Part shown: piece after piece, positions 31,101-41,433 of the stretch
How the letters are laid out: each line of letters starts with the position of its first letter
Position numbering within the stretch: position 1 is the first letter of the stretch
Assembly: GCA_947470855.1 (NCBI GenBank)
Contig: CANIUQ010000001.1
Span: forward strand, 1-64,000
Direction of reading: 5' to 3'
From: Opitutia bacterium
Lineage (GTDB): Bacteria > Verrucomicrobiota > Verrucomicrobiia > Opitutales > UBA953
Length of the DNA stretch: 64,000 nucleotides
Notes under the pieces: generated by a model
What the model was told of the DNA's origin: nothing
The model's input: the letters and a program-made list of their open reading frames with translations, nothing else
The model's database searches: none
Made by a program: the position numbers and the translations under genes

Positions 31101-31358
31101 CGCTACGGAAAATTACCACCCGAAGCCGAGGCACTTTTGGAGCTCGGCGAAATCCGTTGCCTCGGAGAAGCCAAAGGCGTGTTAACCATCAGCAGCCAAG
31201 AGAACGTCTTGCGTTGTGAACAATGCAATAATCAAGGCCGTTTTGAGCCAGTATTAGTAGGAAATCGCTTTCCCCGCTTGACCGCAAGGGACCCCCTGCG
31301 GAAACTTAAAGAGATACGTCAATTCCTACTCCGTCTCCCCCATCCCTTCAGCCAATGA
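28128..31358 (+). CDS. mfd: Transcription-repair coupling factor (GTG start)
   Basis: UvrB-like N-domain, CarD-like domain ([18 protein letters not shown]), [15 protein letters not shown] helicase motifs, TRG motif. Confidence 0.95.
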   Translation: MIKSLRRTFTGVPTYAWAACACAESAEHKVIVLIASNLGAAETFAEETASLLATLKGAKPEIKILTEPDAAIPTFEADCDLLGVLSALRHGQHTAQNPLIIACTPPTLLRASPSHQKIKQREWVIRKGDRLSIKECAQKLATEFGYDHEVLCEQPGEFALRGGIIDVYPLNATMPVRLDLFGEMVESLRPFDPATQRSEGEMEGLVICAPKEDLSQEDLDPFYRHLPPESLLIGVNEVFEQPILQELQGSNLNILSLQDTDDPPFDWEVKPLLSQSADTLRIGNDNDSLSHRLGLMQEAARQCRDGKLCLLAGDTEGSVERLRQEIKELSLTHFSPQIIQARFSGGFILPAQNFSGPLAQGIILLTERELFGRKNRPLATLPRRRTAQQPAIGRALDFGEISEGDFLVHATQGICLYRGIRPFENNGRTEDYVSLEFANKATLHLPLRESHLLSRYVGIGRGLPKLSKLGGGGWERSRKQVEKATIDLATQLLRLQAERATKPGLVHLADQENPWMGEFERSFPYRETPDQAKAIRECKADMEQPIPMDRLICGDVGFGKTEVALRAAFKSVLSGYQVAILAPTTVLAQQHFATFRERLRRWPVSIELLSSFRSTKQKSQVRAKAAAGLVDIVVGTHALLSDGTSFAKLGLVIIDEEHRFGVRHKERLKRLRTEVDVLAMSATPIPRTLYLALLGARNLSVIETPPRERLPIRTVVRHYDEKLVSDAIKAELNRGGQVFYLHNRVETIQAVAEKLRTLIPQAKIVVGHGQMSAGELEDTMAAFVAGEFDVLVCTTIIETGLDIPNCNTLIIEGADRFGLAQLYQLRGRVGRFNRQAYAYLFLHHHTAILESARQRLSAIRQYNQLGAGFRIAMRDLELRGAGNILGAEQSGHISTVGFELYCQLLRRSVAKAKGEKQALVERCEVNLDFVSFGSLSDSLTHSEDEKSSTQLTATLPSNWIPETRLRIEAFRKIALTTDAQEIADLKLSLTDRYGKLPPEAEALLELGEIRCLGEAKGVLTISSQENVLRCEQCNNQGRFEPVLVGNRFPRLTARDPLRKLKEIRQFLLRLPHPFSQ

Positions 31359-32446
31359 AAGCTTTGCTTCCTCTTTCCCTACTTTGCTTGGCCTTCACAT
31401 TAAAGGCTGAAACAAAGGCTTCGAATGCCGATCAAAGCCTTGAAGAGGTAGCGGCCAAACGCTGGAGCGAAATGAATTCTGAGCGAATTGCTGGTAGCGC
31501 TAATGGCCAACCGATAACGCTCTCGGAAGTGCGCCAACAAGTGGCCCCTTTTGTGAAGGAAATTCGGGAAAAATCTAAATCCGACGACGAGTTTAATAAA
31601 ACCGTCGATGACATTGCGAACGAGACCTTAAAATCTGCCACAGATCGTCAACTCGTGATTGCTGAGTTTAAAAATAGTTCAGGCATGATTCCATCGAGTT
31701 ATATCGATGCAGAAATCGAAGACACGATTCGTCGCGATTTTAGCGGTAATCGAAATCGCTTCATTGCTACCCTGCGCGCTCAAGGCATCACCCCTCTCGC
31801 TTATCGAAAAATTGTCGAAGACCGCATCATCTTTGACTACATGGTCGAACAAGTACGTCGCTCAGCCAAACAAGTAGGCCCAGGAAAGATTCAGGAATAT
31901 TTTAACAAGCACCAAACTGAGTTCACCTACAAAGATAGCGTTCAACTTCGCCAAATCACCATCACTGAAGGTGCAGCGGAATCCGTCTCGGAGGTTGCAG
32001 GAAAAGTTCAGGCACTATCCGAGGCTTTAAATAATCCTGAAAAATTACCCGGATTTATTGCCAAATATAAGATTAAAAGCCTCTCCTCAAAACCCAACCC
32101 CACTTTTGCGGAAATCGCTGAAGCTGTTAGCAGCGATGACTTCGCTAGCCGTGGCGGTGATGCGGGCTGGAAAAACCTTGAAGATCTCAATGAAAGAGTA
32201 GTCGCAGCGATTCGCAATCTCAAGAATGGTGAAATTTCTGAGCCCATACAATTTACCGTCGAAGGTGGAAAGTCGGTATGGTTCATCCTTAAACGTGAAG
32301 GCTTTAAAGTTGCAGGTCCAGCTACTCTCGATGATCCACAAATTTTAGCCGAAGTCGAAGAGCGTGTTCGAGCTGAATCCATGAAGCAAGCGGTCGCGAC
32401 CTGGCTAGCTGAACTTCGAGCCAAGAATCACGTCGAGATTCGTTGA
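31355..32446 (+). CDS. SurA-like periplasmic peptidyl-prolyl isomerase (parvulin type)
   Basis: Signal peptide; SurA_N-like region; parvulin-like region VQLRQITI...GGDAGWKNLEDLNERVVAAIRNLKNGEISEPIQ. Confidence 0.85.
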   Translation: MKALLPLSLLCLAFTLKAETKASNADQSLEEVAAKRWSEMNSERIAGSANGQPITLSEVRQQVAPFVKEIREKSKSDDEFNKTVDDIANETLKSATDRQLVIAEFKNSSGMIPSSYIDAEIEDTIRRDFSGNRNRFIATLRAQGITPLAYRKIVEDRIIFDYMVEQVRRSAKQVGPGKIQEYFNKHQTEFTYKDSVQLRQITITEGAAESVSEVAGKVQALSEALNNPEKLPGFIAKYKIKSLSSKPNPTFAEIAEAVSSDDFASRGGDAGWKNLEDLNERVVAAIRNLKNGEISEPIQFTVEGGKSVWFILKREGFKVAGPATLDDPQILAEVEERVRAESMKQAVATWLAELRAKNHVEIR

Positions 32447-32447
32447 G

Positions 32448-33923
32448 ATGTCTGAGGTGTCTCCGCCATTTCGCTGCCGTGCTTTTCCGGAGCGAACCGC
32501 TGGTGTATTACTTCACTTAACCGCCCTACCTGGCAAAGGACCCGTGGGCTCTTTGGGTGCTGGCGCCAGACACTTTGTCGACTTCCTCGCTCAAGCAGGA
32601 TTCAGCTGGTGGCAAGTTTGTCCTCTCGGTCCTACAGGATTTGGAGATTCACCTTATCAAGCACTTTCCGTTTTTGCGGGAAACCCCTACCTCTTAGATT
32701 TAGAAGATTTACGTCACCGTGGTTTTCTAACCAATGAAGAAATCCAGTCTCTCCAAAGATCAGAGGAAGAAAACACCGATTATGGGCGGCTTTGGCATGA
32801 GTTAAGACCGGCTTTACAAAAGGCCGCTGAACGGGGAGTAAAAATCCTGCAAAATCATTCTGCCTTTCGGGAGTTTTGTCGCAACGAAGAGAGTTGGCTA
32901 CATGACTGGTGTCGTTTCTCTGCCCTGCGCATCCAAAATCAATTTATGGCACCCAGCCTTTGGACTGAGTGCGAACCCGATAAAGAACTTTATCAGCAGG
33001 CTGCTGTTTTGCAGTTTCTTTTCTCAGAGCAGTGGTTTGCTTTAAAACAGTACGCGACTCATCGCAGGGTTAAATTAATCGGCGATGAACCTATCTATGT
33101 TTCCGCCGATGGTTGTGACCTCTGGGCCAAACCTGAACTCTTTCAGCTAGATGAGTGGCAACGACCCAAATTTGTCGCAGGCGTTCCTCCTGATTACTTC
33201 GCCGAAGACGGACAACTCTGGGGCAACCCTCTCTATGACTGGCCTCGGCACGCAGCCGATAATTTTGCGTGGTGGCAATCGCGCGTGCACCACGACTTAA
33301 GACTTTTTGATGTCATTCGTATCGATCATTTTCGTGGAATTTGTGATTACTGGAGCGTTCCCGCCGATGCACCGAATGCTCGACAAGGTGAATGGCGCGA
33401 GGGGCCTGGCATAGCCTTTACGCAAGCGTTAGGAGACTTACCACTCGTCGCTGAGGATCTCGGGCTCTTATCCCCTGGCGTTGATGTGCTACGAAAAGCT
33501 GCCCAACTTCCTGGCATGGCTGTTTTACAATTTGGTTTTAGTAACCCAGCCGGGAACCCGCACCACCCAGCCAACATTACGCCAGATCGGGTCGTTTATA
33601 CCGGAACTCATGATAACGACACCGTCGAAGGTTGGATGAAAACCCTCAGTGGCGAGGAACAGCGTCACCTCCATGAAGCACTTGGTCACATTCATCACCC
33701 CGCCAAAAACCTTGCTCAAGCAGCACTCGATAGTCCCGGAGTCTGTGCCATGATTGCGGCACAAGATTTACTCGAACTTGGCACCGAAGCCCGTTTCAAC
33801 ACTCCAGGAAATCCTCAAGGAAATTGGCGCTGGCGCATGACCGATGCCGAACTGGCCCATCTTTTTACTCAGGTCGAAGAATGGCAATATCGCTTAGTAA
33901 AATCGAATCGGTTTAACGGGTAA
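32448..33923 (+). CDS. malQ: 4-alpha-glucanotransferase
   Basis: RTAGVLLHLTALPG, QVCPLGPTGFGDSPYQALSVFAGNPYLLDLE, GDEPIYVSADGCDLW, RIDHFRG, VAEDLG. Confidence 0.95.
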   Translation: MSEVSPPFRCRAFPERTAGVLLHLTALPGKGPVGSLGAGARHFVDFLAQAGFSWWQVCPLGPTGFGDSPYQALSVFAGNPYLLDLEDLRHRGFLTNEEIQSLQRSEEENTDYGRLWHELRPALQKAAERGVKILQNHSAFREFCRNEESWLHDWCRFSALRIQNQFMAPSLWTECEPDKELYQQAAVLQFLFSEQWFALKQYATHRRVKLIGDEPIYVSADGCDLWAKPELFQLDEWQRPKFVAGVPPDYFAEDGQLWGNPLYDWPRHAADNFAWWQSRVHHDLRLFDVIRIDHFRGICDYWSVPADAPNARQGEWREGPGIAFTQALGDLPLVAEDLGLLSPGVDVLRKAAQLPGMAVLQFGFSNPAGNPHHPANITPDRVVYTGTHDNDTVEGWMKTLSGEEQRHLHEALGHIHHPAKNLAQAALDSPGVCAMIAAQDLLELGTEARFNTPGNPQGNWRWRMTDAELAHLFTQVEEWQYRLVKSNRFNG

Positions 33924-35589
33924 GACGACGGTATTTTGGACGGCGTGGAGTATCAGCATCGATTCCTAATCGCCGACGGCGATCTTCCAAGTAATCACCA
34001 TAATTACCTTCATGCCAGGTGATTTTACCTTCGTCTTCAAAAGCCAAAATATGCGTAGCCACACGGTCAAGGAACCAACGGTCGTGTGAAATGATGACGG
34101 CACATCCCGCAAAAGATTCCAGTGCATCCTCTAGAGCACGAATAGTATTCACGTCCAAATCGTTTGTTGGTTCATCGAGCAACAGAACATTAGCGCCTGA
34201 TTTAATCAGTCGTGCTAAATGAATACGATTACGTTCACCCCCAGACATGATACCGACTTTTCTTTGTTGAACATCGCCAGTGAAACCAAAACGGGCAGCG
34301 TAGGCACGAGCGGGAATCATGACCTTACCCAAGTGCACCATCTCTTGTCCGTCAGAGATTGCCTCCCATAATGCCTTATCTGCAGGCAGGGCATCGCGGG
34401 TTTGATCCACGTGAGCTAATTTTACAGTATCACCAATCATTAGTGTTCCTTTATCGGGCTTTTCCTGTCCAGTAAGGAGACGAAAGAGCGTCGTTTTCCC
34501 TGCACCATTTGGCCCAATAATTCCTACAATACCACCGGCGGGTAAAGTGAAGTTCACCTCTTCAAATAAAACTCGATCGCCATAGGCTTTCATTAATCCT
34601 TTCGCCTCAATCACTGATCCACCTAAACGTGGACCTGGAGGAATCCAAATTTCAGCGGTTTTTTCTACCTGCAACTGATCCTGAGAAAGCATTTGCTCAT
34701 AGGCGCGAAGACGAGCTTTGTTTTTAGCGACTCGCGCTTTAGGGGAAGACCCAGCCCACTCGCGTTCACGTTGCATCGAACGCTGACGAGCGGCGGATTG
34801 CTTCTCCTCGGCCTCTAAACGGATTCTCTTTTGCTCTAACCAGGAGGAGTAATTGCCCTTCCAAGGGACTCCTCGACCCCGATCCAATTCTAAAATCCAC
34901 CCAGCAACATTATCTAAAAAATAACGGTCGTGGGTAATCGCAATGACCGTGCCTTTGTAATTCTGTAGATGCCGCTCGAGCCATGCGACCGTGTCGGCGT
35001 CCAAATGATTCGTAGGCTCATCTAGCAAGAGCACATCGGGCTCCATTAACAAAAGACGACAAAGTGCCACGCGGCGCTTCTCTCCACCAGAGAGTGTGGA
35101 AACGAGAGCTTCCCCGGGCGGACACCGCAGCGCATCCATTGCCATTTCAATCCGCGCATCCAAATCCCAGCCTCCCCGCGCATCGAGTATGGTTTGAATT
35201 TCAGTCTGCCGTGCTAAAATTTTTTCCTGCTCTTTCGCCTCATCCGTTTCGGAAACTTTAATAAATGTATCATCATACTCTTCGAGTAAGGCTTTCATTT
35301 CACCCACGGCTTCCTGCACATTTTCTGCAACGGTTTTACTTTCATTCAGTCGTGGCTCTTGGGCCAAGTACCCCAAGGTATACCCAGCCACTCGACTAAT
35401 TTCGCCATCAAATTCCGTGTCCTCCCCTGCCATAATTTTAAGCAGAGTGGATTTCCCCGAACCATTCAGACCCAAGACTCCAATCTTGGCTCCGTAAAAA
35501 TATGACAGCGAGATATCCTTAAAAACGGGCTTCTTCTCGAAGTGTTTCGTCACTCCCGTCATCGTAAAGATAACCTTATCGTCGGCCAT
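33913..35589 (-). CDS. ettA: Energy-dependent translational throttle protein EttA (ABC-F)
   Basis: Two ABC domains (GLNGSGKSTLLKIMAGE; GPNGAGKTTLFRLLTG), LSGGEKRRVALC, typical EttA C-terminus RRPKYRRL. Confidence 0.94.
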   Translation of the reverse strand: MADDKVIFTMTGVTKHFEKKPVFKDISLSYFYGAKIGVLGLNGSGKSTLLKIMAGEDTEFDGEISRVAGYTLGYLAQEPRLNESKTVAENVQEAVGEMKALLEEYDDTFIKVSETDEAKEQEKILARQTEIQTILDARGGWDLDARIEMAMDALRCPPGEALVSTLSGGEKRRVALCRLLLMEPDVLLLDEPTNHLDADTVAWLERHLQNYKGTVIAITHDRYFLDNVAGWILELDRGRGVPWKGNYSSWLEQKRIRLEAEEKQSAARQRSMQREREWAGSSPKARVAKNKARLRAYEQMLSQDQLQVEKTAEIWIPPGPRLGGSVIEAKGLMKAYGDRVLFEEVNFTLPAGGIVGIIGPNGAGKTTLFRLLTGQEKPDKGTLMIGDTVKLAHVDQTRDALPADKALWEAISDGQEMVHLGKVMIPARAYAARFGFTGDVQQRKVGIMSGGERNRIHLARLIKSGANVLLLDEPTNDLDVNTIRALEDALESFAGCAVIISHDRWFLDRVATHILAFEDEGKITWHEGNYGDYLEDRRRRLGIDADTPRRPKYRRLTR

Positions 35590-35659
35590 ATCGGGAAGAT
35601 TTCCCCAAGTTACCCTTAGAGCAAGCCGAAGACATACTTAAGTCATAAAGCCATCCCGC

Positions 35660-35688
35660 TTGACAGTGAAACCCTTCCCCACTAATTT
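35660..35688 (+). promoter_or_regulatory. Putative sigma70-type promoter of nusA operon
   Basis: TTGACA (35660-35665) - 17 bp - TAATTT (35683-35688). Confidence 0.7.
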
Positions 35689-35710
35689 AAAGACAGTCAC
35701 CTTTCATTAA

Positions 35711-35738
35711 GGTGGGTCCAACCGGACCCGCCTTTTTT
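35711..35738 (+). terminator. Leader terminator/attenuator upstream of nusA
   Basis: GGTGGGTCC-AACC-GGACCCGCC (9-bp stem, one G-U) followed by TTTTTT; located between promoter and nusA ATG. Confidence 0.82.
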
Positions 35739-35771
35739 GTCCCCCCTTCCCAACACACCCACCGTATCACC

Positions 35772-37028
35772 ATGAGCGTAGACATTAAACCCTACCTGCA
35801 ATACCTCGAAAAAGAGAAGCACATCCCCAAAGATGAAGCCTGCGTCTTAATTTCTGAAGCCATCAAAGCCTCGGTCGAAAAATCCGTTTTAGCGGGTCAA
35901 AATATCGAAGTTAAAGCAGATCCACAAACGGGCAAACTCGAAGCCTTTGCGGTCTACACCGTTACCGATGCCGTTTCCGACCCTCAGCGCGAAATGAATC
36001 CAGTCATGGCTGTGACTTTCGACGTCAATGCACGCGTTGGTGATGAAATTCGTCGGCCCATTGCGGTAGCCGACCTCGGACGCATTGCGGCAAAAACCAC
36101 CCAACAATTATTGAATCAACGTTTTCGTAAAATCGAAAAAGACCAAGTCTTTAAAGAATATAAAGACAAAGTGGGTGATATTGTGACGGGCGTGGTGCGT
36201 CGAACTGAGCGAGGCAATATCGTGGTTGAATTAGGCTCGGCCGAAGCTGTTTTAACCCGCGCTGAACGTTGCCAAGGTGAAGAATTTAGAACTGGTGACC
36301 GCATTCGTTGTTTACTTCTCGAAATTCGCGAAGACTCCCAAAGAGGTCGTGAATTCGTTCTCTCTCGAGCACACCCCAATTTTGTTCGTCGCCTTCTCGA
36401 ACTCGAAGTAGCGGAAATTGGAGATAAAACCGTGCGCATTGCTGCCATGGCTCGCGACCCTGGCTACCGCACAAAGATTGCCGTGGACTCGGCCGACCCC
36501 AAAGTCGACCCCGTGGGTGCCTGCGTTGGTGCCCGAGGCGCACGCGTGCGTAATATCGTCAAGGAACTCAACGGAGAGAAGATTGATATTATTCGCTGGC
36601 ACTCTGAACCCCTTCAACTGCTCGAAGAAGCGATTCGTCCTGCCAAACCTCGTAATGTTCACATCGACGAACGCAATCGCCTCATCCACTTCGAGGTAAA
36701 TGAGGATGATATGCGTATTGCGATTGGTTCCAAGGGTCGCAACGCCCGCCTCACTTCCAAACTGATGGGTTGGCGCTTGGATATCACCAAGTCTACTCAC
36801 GCTCCTGAAAGCCTCGATGCTCAATTAGGAGAAAAAGCGATTCGCTTGGCTGCACAACTTCACCTTTCACCTGAACTGGTCGCTAAATTTATTGGTCTAG
36901 GTATCGAAAGCTTGGCTTCTTTTGAAGGCGTCACGGCGGAAGACTTTAGTGGCACCGACCTCTCACCCGAAGAAATCAACGTGGTTCTCGAGGCTGTAGC
37001 CAAAGCAAAAACCGCTGGTCAGTCCTAA
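35772..37028 (+). CDS. nusA: Transcription termination/antitermination factor NusA
   Basis: S1 and KH domains: VVRRTERGNIVVELGSAEAVL, DPVGACVGARGARVRNIVKELNGEKIDIIRW; upstream in-frame start at 35712 lies in the terminator and is rejected. Confidence 0.94.
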   Translation: MSVDIKPYLQYLEKEKHIPKDEACVLISEAIKASVEKSVLAGQNIEVKADPQTGKLEAFAVYTVTDAVSDPQREMNPVMAVTFDVNARVGDEIRRPIAVADLGRIAAKTTQQLLNQRFRKIEKDQVFKEYKDKVGDIVTGVVRRTERGNIVVELGSAEAVLTRAERCQGEEFRTGDRIRCLLLEIREDSQRGREFVLSRAHPNFVRRLLELEVAEIGDKTVRIAAMARDPGYRTKIAVDSADPKVDPVGACVGARGARVRNIVKELNGEKIDIIRWHSEPLQLLEEAIRPAKPRNVHIDERNRLIHFEVNEDDMRIAIGSKGRNARLTSKLMGWRLDITKSTHAPESLDAQLGEKAIRLAAQLHLSPELVAKFIGLGIESLASFEGVTAEDFSGTDLSPEEINVVLEAVAKAKTAGQS

Positions 37029-37069
37029 TTCATAAAGATTAAAAAACTCTCCACTAATTCTAGTTACAC

Positions 37070-39502
37070 ATGACCGAGAAGAAAAAACCCGAAGCCAAAA
37101 AGCCCTCAGCCTCGCAACGTTTTAGCGATGTCGCCAAAGAGCTTGGCATCGAGGTGAAGACTCTCTTGGGCTTAGTGGATCAGTTTGTCGCGGCCCGCCC
37201 CGACTTCCAAGATATCGTTTACGTCGAAGGCAAAAAACCTGCCCCCTCGAGCAACTTAGGAAAAACTTATCGCAAAGAGTTTTTCGAGTTTATCGAAGAC
37301 AAAGTTCCGAAAAAGGCCGTCGTAGAAGCGCCCAAGGCTCCTGAACCTGCGCCTGCGTCGGTTCCTGCTCCTGAACCTGCTCCTAAAACAGAAACTCCAA
37401 AACCAACAGTGGTCGCCAGCACCAGCGTTCCGTCGCCGAAGCCACCTGTGGCATCCACGACACCACGTCCTGCACCACCTATTCCAAGTCGACCTGGACC
37501 AACCCCTCCCCCTCTTCCTTCGGCGCGCCCAGCTCCCTCTATTCCACGGAATGAACTTCCTCCGATTATCATCACGCCGAATCAGCCAGCACCAGCCAAT
37601 CGTCCCCCTGTAGCGCCAATCGTCCGTCCCGCACCAGCACCGGTGATTGCCCGACCCACTTCTTCGACTGGCGCAGTGGCACCAGGAAGCAAGGGAACGA
37701 TTACGGTTCGTCCTCCAATCGTTGTTCGTGATTTTGCCATCGCTCTCAACCTCAAGCCATTCCAAGTGATTGGCTCGCTGATGGAGTTAAATAAAGTGGT
37801 CAGCGTTTCTTCGGTCATCGATGAAGCCGATGCACGTAAGGTTGCGGAGAAGCATGGTTATCATCTTGAAATTCGCCACCGCGGTGAAGGCGTTCAGCCT
37901 GTTAAAAAGGAAGTTAAGAGTTCCGACGATGATCCAGTCTTGATGGTGACACGCCCACCGGTTGTCTGCGTCCTCGGCCACGTTGACCATGGTAAAACAA
38001 CCTTACTCGATTACTTCCGCAAATCGAATGTCGTCTCTGGTGAAGCCGGTGGCATCACCCAACACATCGGTGCATACACCGTAAAATACCAAGGTGATAA
38101 GCCTGAGTATAAGGGACGACTCGTTACCTTCCTCGACACTCCTGGTCACGCAGCTTTCGCCAAAATGCGCGAGCGTGGAGCGAGCGTCACTGACATCGCC
38201 GTTCTCGTTGTCGCAGCAGACGACGGATTTATGCCTCAAACTGAAGAGGCTTTGAAATTTGCCCAAAAACACGCGAGTGCGATTGTTTGCGCCATCAATA
38301 AGGTCGATGCCAAAGGCTCGAATATCGATCGCGTAAAACAACAGATGCAGCAACGTGGCATCACACCCGAAGACTGGGGTGGTGAAACCATTACAAACCC
38401 TGTCTCCGCTTTAAAGGGAACAGGGATGAATGAGCTTTTAGAATCCATTTTACTCCAAGCAGAAATTCTAGACCTTAAGGCCAACCCCAAGTGCCCTGCT
38501 CAAGGTGTTATTATTGAATCGCAGATGGAAACTGGGCGCGGTCCAACGGCGACTGTCATCGTTCAGAAGGGAACTTTAAAGCCTGGCGACTCCTTTGTTT
38601 GCGGAGAAACCTGGTGCAAGGTCCGTGCCTTAATGGACGAGAACGGCCAACGTCTTCCTCAGTCAACTCCTGGCACACCCGCTCTTGTTTTAGGTTGGGA
38701 TGCCGTGCCTGCTCCAGGTAGCAAATTCCGTACTGTTAAGAACGACCGCGAAGCACGCGAAGCCGCCGAAGAAGCAGTTCAAGCTGCCCGTAAATTAGCC
38801 GAAGCGGCTGGAAATGCCCCCGCACCAACAGGTCGTCCAGGTATGTCTGACCTTGATCGCCTCATGGCGGCATTGGAAAAAGATAAAGAAAAGATTCTAC
38901 GTGTATTGCTCAAAGCTGATGTCAATGGAACCCTCGAAGCACTCCAAGGCTGTTTGCAAGATATCAAGTCCAACAAAGTGAAATTGGAAATTGTCGGTGG
39001 CTCCGTCGGACCGATTACGCAAAGCGATGTGCAGATGGCCGAAGCAGCTAAATCGACAATCGTCGCTTTTGATACTAAACTCGAAAACGGAGTTCAGGCG
39101 CACTTAAAACGCACAGGAGTTAAAGTAATCACCCACGATATCATTTACGAACTCATTAATTTAGTCAAAGAGGCGATGGCCGAGTTGCTCGACCCCGAAA
39201 TTCGTGAAAACAAGTTGGGTGCCGCAGAAGTTCGCGCCGTCTTCCCTCTTGGTAAAGATCACAACGTTGCTGGCTGTATGGTAACCGAAGGCTTAGTTCG
39301 TCGTGGAGCCAAGGCACGTCTCATCCGCAAGGGTCAAGTCATTCATCAAGGCCCCGTCGAAACCCTTCGTCGATTCAAAGACGATGCCTCCGAAGTTAAG
39401 GCTGGTTTCGAATGTGGAATTAAACTTGGTGGCTATGACGATTATCAAGCGGGTGATACCATCGAAGCGGTTGAAATGCTTCAAGTGAGACCAGCCCTCT
39501 AA
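37070..39502 (+). CDS. infB: Translation initiation factor IF-2
   Basis: Pro/Ala-rich N-terminal linker, GHVDHGKTTLLD, DTPGHAAF, NKVDA. Confidence 0.97.
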   Translation: MTEKKKPEAKKPSASQRFSDVAKELGIEVKTLLGLVDQFVAARPDFQDIVYVEGKKPAPSSNLGKTYRKEFFEFIEDKVPKKAVVEAPKAPEPAPASVPAPEPAPKTETPKPTVVASTSVPSPKPPVASTTPRPAPPIPSRPGPTPPPLPSARPAPSIPRNELPPIIITPNQPAPANRPPVAPIVRPAPAPVIARPTSSTGAVAPGSKGTITVRPPIVVRDFAIALNLKPFQVIGSLMELNKVVSVSSVIDEADARKVAEKHGYHLEIRHRGEGVQPVKKEVKSSDDDPVLMVTRPPVVCVLGHVDHGKTTLLDYFRKSNVVSGEAGGITQHIGAYTVKYQGDKPEYKGRLVTFLDTPGHAAFAKMRERGASVTDIAVLVVAADDGFMPQTEEALKFAQKHASAIVCAINKVDAKGSNIDRVKQQMQQRGITPEDWGGETITNPVSALKGTGMNELLESILLQAEILDLKANPKCPAQGVIIESQMETGRGPTATVIVQKGTLKPGDSFVCGETWCKVRALMDENGQRLPQSTPGTPALVLGWDAVPAPGSKFRTVKNDREAREAAEEAVQAARKLAEAAGNAPAPTGRPGMSDLDRLMAALEKDKEKILRVLLKADVNGTLEALQGCLQDIKSNKVKLEIVGGSVGPITQSDVQMAEAAKSTIVAFDTKLENGVQAHLKRTGVKVITHDIIYELINLVKEAMAELLDPEIRENKLGAAEVRAVFPLGKDHNVAGCMVTEGLVRRGAKARLIRKGQVIHQGPVETLRRFKDDASEVKAGFECGIKLGGYDDYQAGDTIEAVEMLQVRPAL

Positions 39503-39505
39503 TCC

Positions 39506-39874
39506 ATGTCGCAACGTCAGTTAAGGGTCGCTGAACTAGTCCAACGCGAAGTTTCTTTGATTCTTCGACAAAAATGGACGGCTGAAGCGGCTCTCATAAC
39601 CATTACACGAGCTTCAGTCTCTCCTGATTTGAGACAAGTTCGCGTCGGTTATGCTGTTTCAGGGGACGAGACCGCCAAAAAATCTGCCCGTATTTTTTTA
39701 AAAAGTGTTCGTCGTGAAATGAAATCTCTCGTGGGAGGTATTCTTCAACTTAAGAGCACACCCGACTTGATTTTCACCGAAGACGATGTGACGGGAGGGG
39801 TCGCTCGCGTTCAAGCCATGCTCGATGAATTGGCTCGTCAAGAGAGACCAACCAAGGACTCCCCTGCGGATTAA
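39506..39874 (+). CDS. rbfA: Ribosome-binding factor A
   Basis: MSQRQLRVAELVQREVSLILRQ...LKSTPDLIFTEDD. Confidence 0.92.
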   Translation: MSQRQLRVAELVQREVSLILRQKWTAEAALITITRASVSPDLRQVRVGYAVSGDETAKKSARIFLKSVRREMKSLVGGILQLKSTPDLIFTEDDVTGGVARVQAMLDELARQERPTKDSPAD

Positions 39875-40944
39875 ATTGTCGGTGATACCACCTCGGGGAA
39901 AGTCGCTAAAGCCTCGCGCACAGTATTGGCTCGAATACTATCGCGCTTCTCGCTCTCACACTCTTTGCCTTGGCGAACTTGAATATGCGCGGGCTGACCT
40001 TCAATCATGAGTCGATCAATCAGGTGTCGATTGGCCTCAGGTAAACAACCCATGTCACAAGCCATACGCAGATGGGAAAGCATATTCATCGACTCGGCAC
40101 TCGTCAGTAAATGAGCGTGCCGGAGAATACCCAAAGAACGGGCCAAACGATCCACGAAACGCGCACCCTCTTCTTGAGCTAACTTACGGCGGGCATTCCA
40201 TTCTTGCTCAACCAAAACTTTAATCCACCCGCCCAGACGCTTGAGAATCACTTCTTCAGAAAGACCTAAGGTTTGCTGATTTGAAATCTGGAAGATATTA
40301 CCCGCTGCCTCCGTCCCCTCTCCTAGCCAACCACGAACAGCTAAACCATCTTGGCTCAGTGCACGTGTCACCTTTTCCATGTGCCGACTTAAACACAGAC
40401 CAGGCAAATGAACCATGGCTGATGCCCGCAATCCGGTGCCGACATTGGTGGGACAAGCCGTTAAGTAGCCCAGCTGTTCAGAAAAAGCGATTTTTAAACT
40501 CTCACTCAAAGCGTCGTCTAACTGCTCGGCGATATTCCAAGTGCCACGTAAATGCCAACCAGCTTTAACAACTTGTATACGTAAATGGTCTTCCTCGTTA
40601 ATCATCACCGAGCAGGTTTGATCACGACTGATGACCGCAGCGCCACTCTTGCCTGAGGCTAATTCTTTAGAAACTAAATGTCGCTCCACGAGCACCGCCC
40701 GATCCATATCAGACAGCTCATTCATTTTAAGGAAATGGCCTTTCTTAAAACGCGGGAGTTTCTCTAAAGCACCCCAACATTTTTGAGCGATTTCTTGTCG
40801 TTGTGCAGCTTTTGCCCAGCCAGGAAATGGATATCCCTCAAGATTTCGCGCCAAGCGAATACGGGTGCTTAAGACGATGGCTTGTTGCGCGCCCAATAAG
40901 TGAGTTAACTCATTTTCCGCAGCGAGAATGTCTTGAACAGTCAT
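39871..40944 (-). CDS. mcsB: Protein arginine kinase McsB (ATP:guanido phosphotransferase)
   Basis: VLSTRIRLARNLEGYPFP, INEEDHLRIQ, LTACPTNVGTGLRASAMVHLPGL, GNIFQISNQQTLGLSEE. Confidence 0.92.
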   Translation of the reverse strand: MTVQDILAAENELTHLLGAQQAIVLSTRIRLARNLEGYPFPGWAKAAQRQEIAQKCWGALEKLPRFKKGHFLKMNELSDMDRAVLVERHLVSKELASGKSGAAVISRDQTCSVMINEEDHLRIQVVKAGWHLRGTWNIAEQLDDALSESLKIAFSEQLGYLTACPTNVGTGLRASAMVHLPGLCLSRHMEKVTRALSQDGLAVRGWLGEGTEAAGNIFQISNQQTLGLSEEVILKRLGGWIKVLVEQEWNARRKLAQEEGARFVDRLARSLGILRHAHLLTSAESMNMLSHLRMACDMGCLPEANRHLIDRLMIEGQPAHIQVRQGKECESEKRDSIRANTVREALATFPEVVSPTI

Positions 40945-40950
40945 GAAAGA

Positions 40951-41433
40951 TTATGATTCGGGAATTTGAGTAAGAAGTTGAGCAATCTCGTCACGCAAAC
41001 GCGCAGCACTTTCGTAGTCTTCTTGCGCAATCGCGATTTCCATTTCCGTTTTTGCCTCATGCAGACGATGGCGTAATTGACCAATGGCAACAACGCCCAC
41101 AGGGGCTCGTCCGACGTGCTGTAAACGGTGTTGGACTTTGGCCAACAAGTCTTGCAAGGCTCCAAGAAAAACAGGCCAGCAATCTGGACAGCCCAGCCGG
41201 CCCGTGCGTCGGAATTCTAGGTCGTTAAATCGGCAGGAGGGACATATAATTGTGGGCTGCGTGGCAACAGTGGTCACCGCCTCGGCTAATTGAAAAACAG
41301 CGGCATCGGTAGCCCCCCCCTTACTGGCACAGGCCTCACAGTAGTGCACCTTATGCACCTTGCCTTGGACAATCTGCGTGAGATGTACCGTGGCAACGGC
41401 ATCGCAAAGCTGACACTGGAGCGATTTGGACAT
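40951..41433 (-). CDS. mcsA: McsA-like zinc-finger/UVR-motif adaptor protein
   Basis: CQLC...CEAC and CPSC...CPDC pairs; C-terminal UVR motif AIAQEDYESAARLRDEIAQL. Confidence 0.88.
   Translation of the reverse strand: MSKSLQCQLCDAVATVHLTQIVQGKVHKVHYCEACASKGGATDAAVFQLAEAVTTVATQPTIICPSCRFNDLEFRRTGRLGCPDCWPVFLGALQDLLAKVQHRLQHVGRAPVGVVAIGQLRHRLHEAKTEMEIAIAQEDYESAARLRDEIAQLLTQIPES

Noticed and set aside
36312-36824. 170-aa ORF antisense to nusA
   Set aside because: Opposite conserved S1/KH coding sequence; no domain signal.
37256-37765. 169-aa Trp/Arg-rich ORF antisense to infB
   Set aside because: Mirror of the Pro/Ala-rich IF-2 linker; composition is an artefact of the opposite strand.
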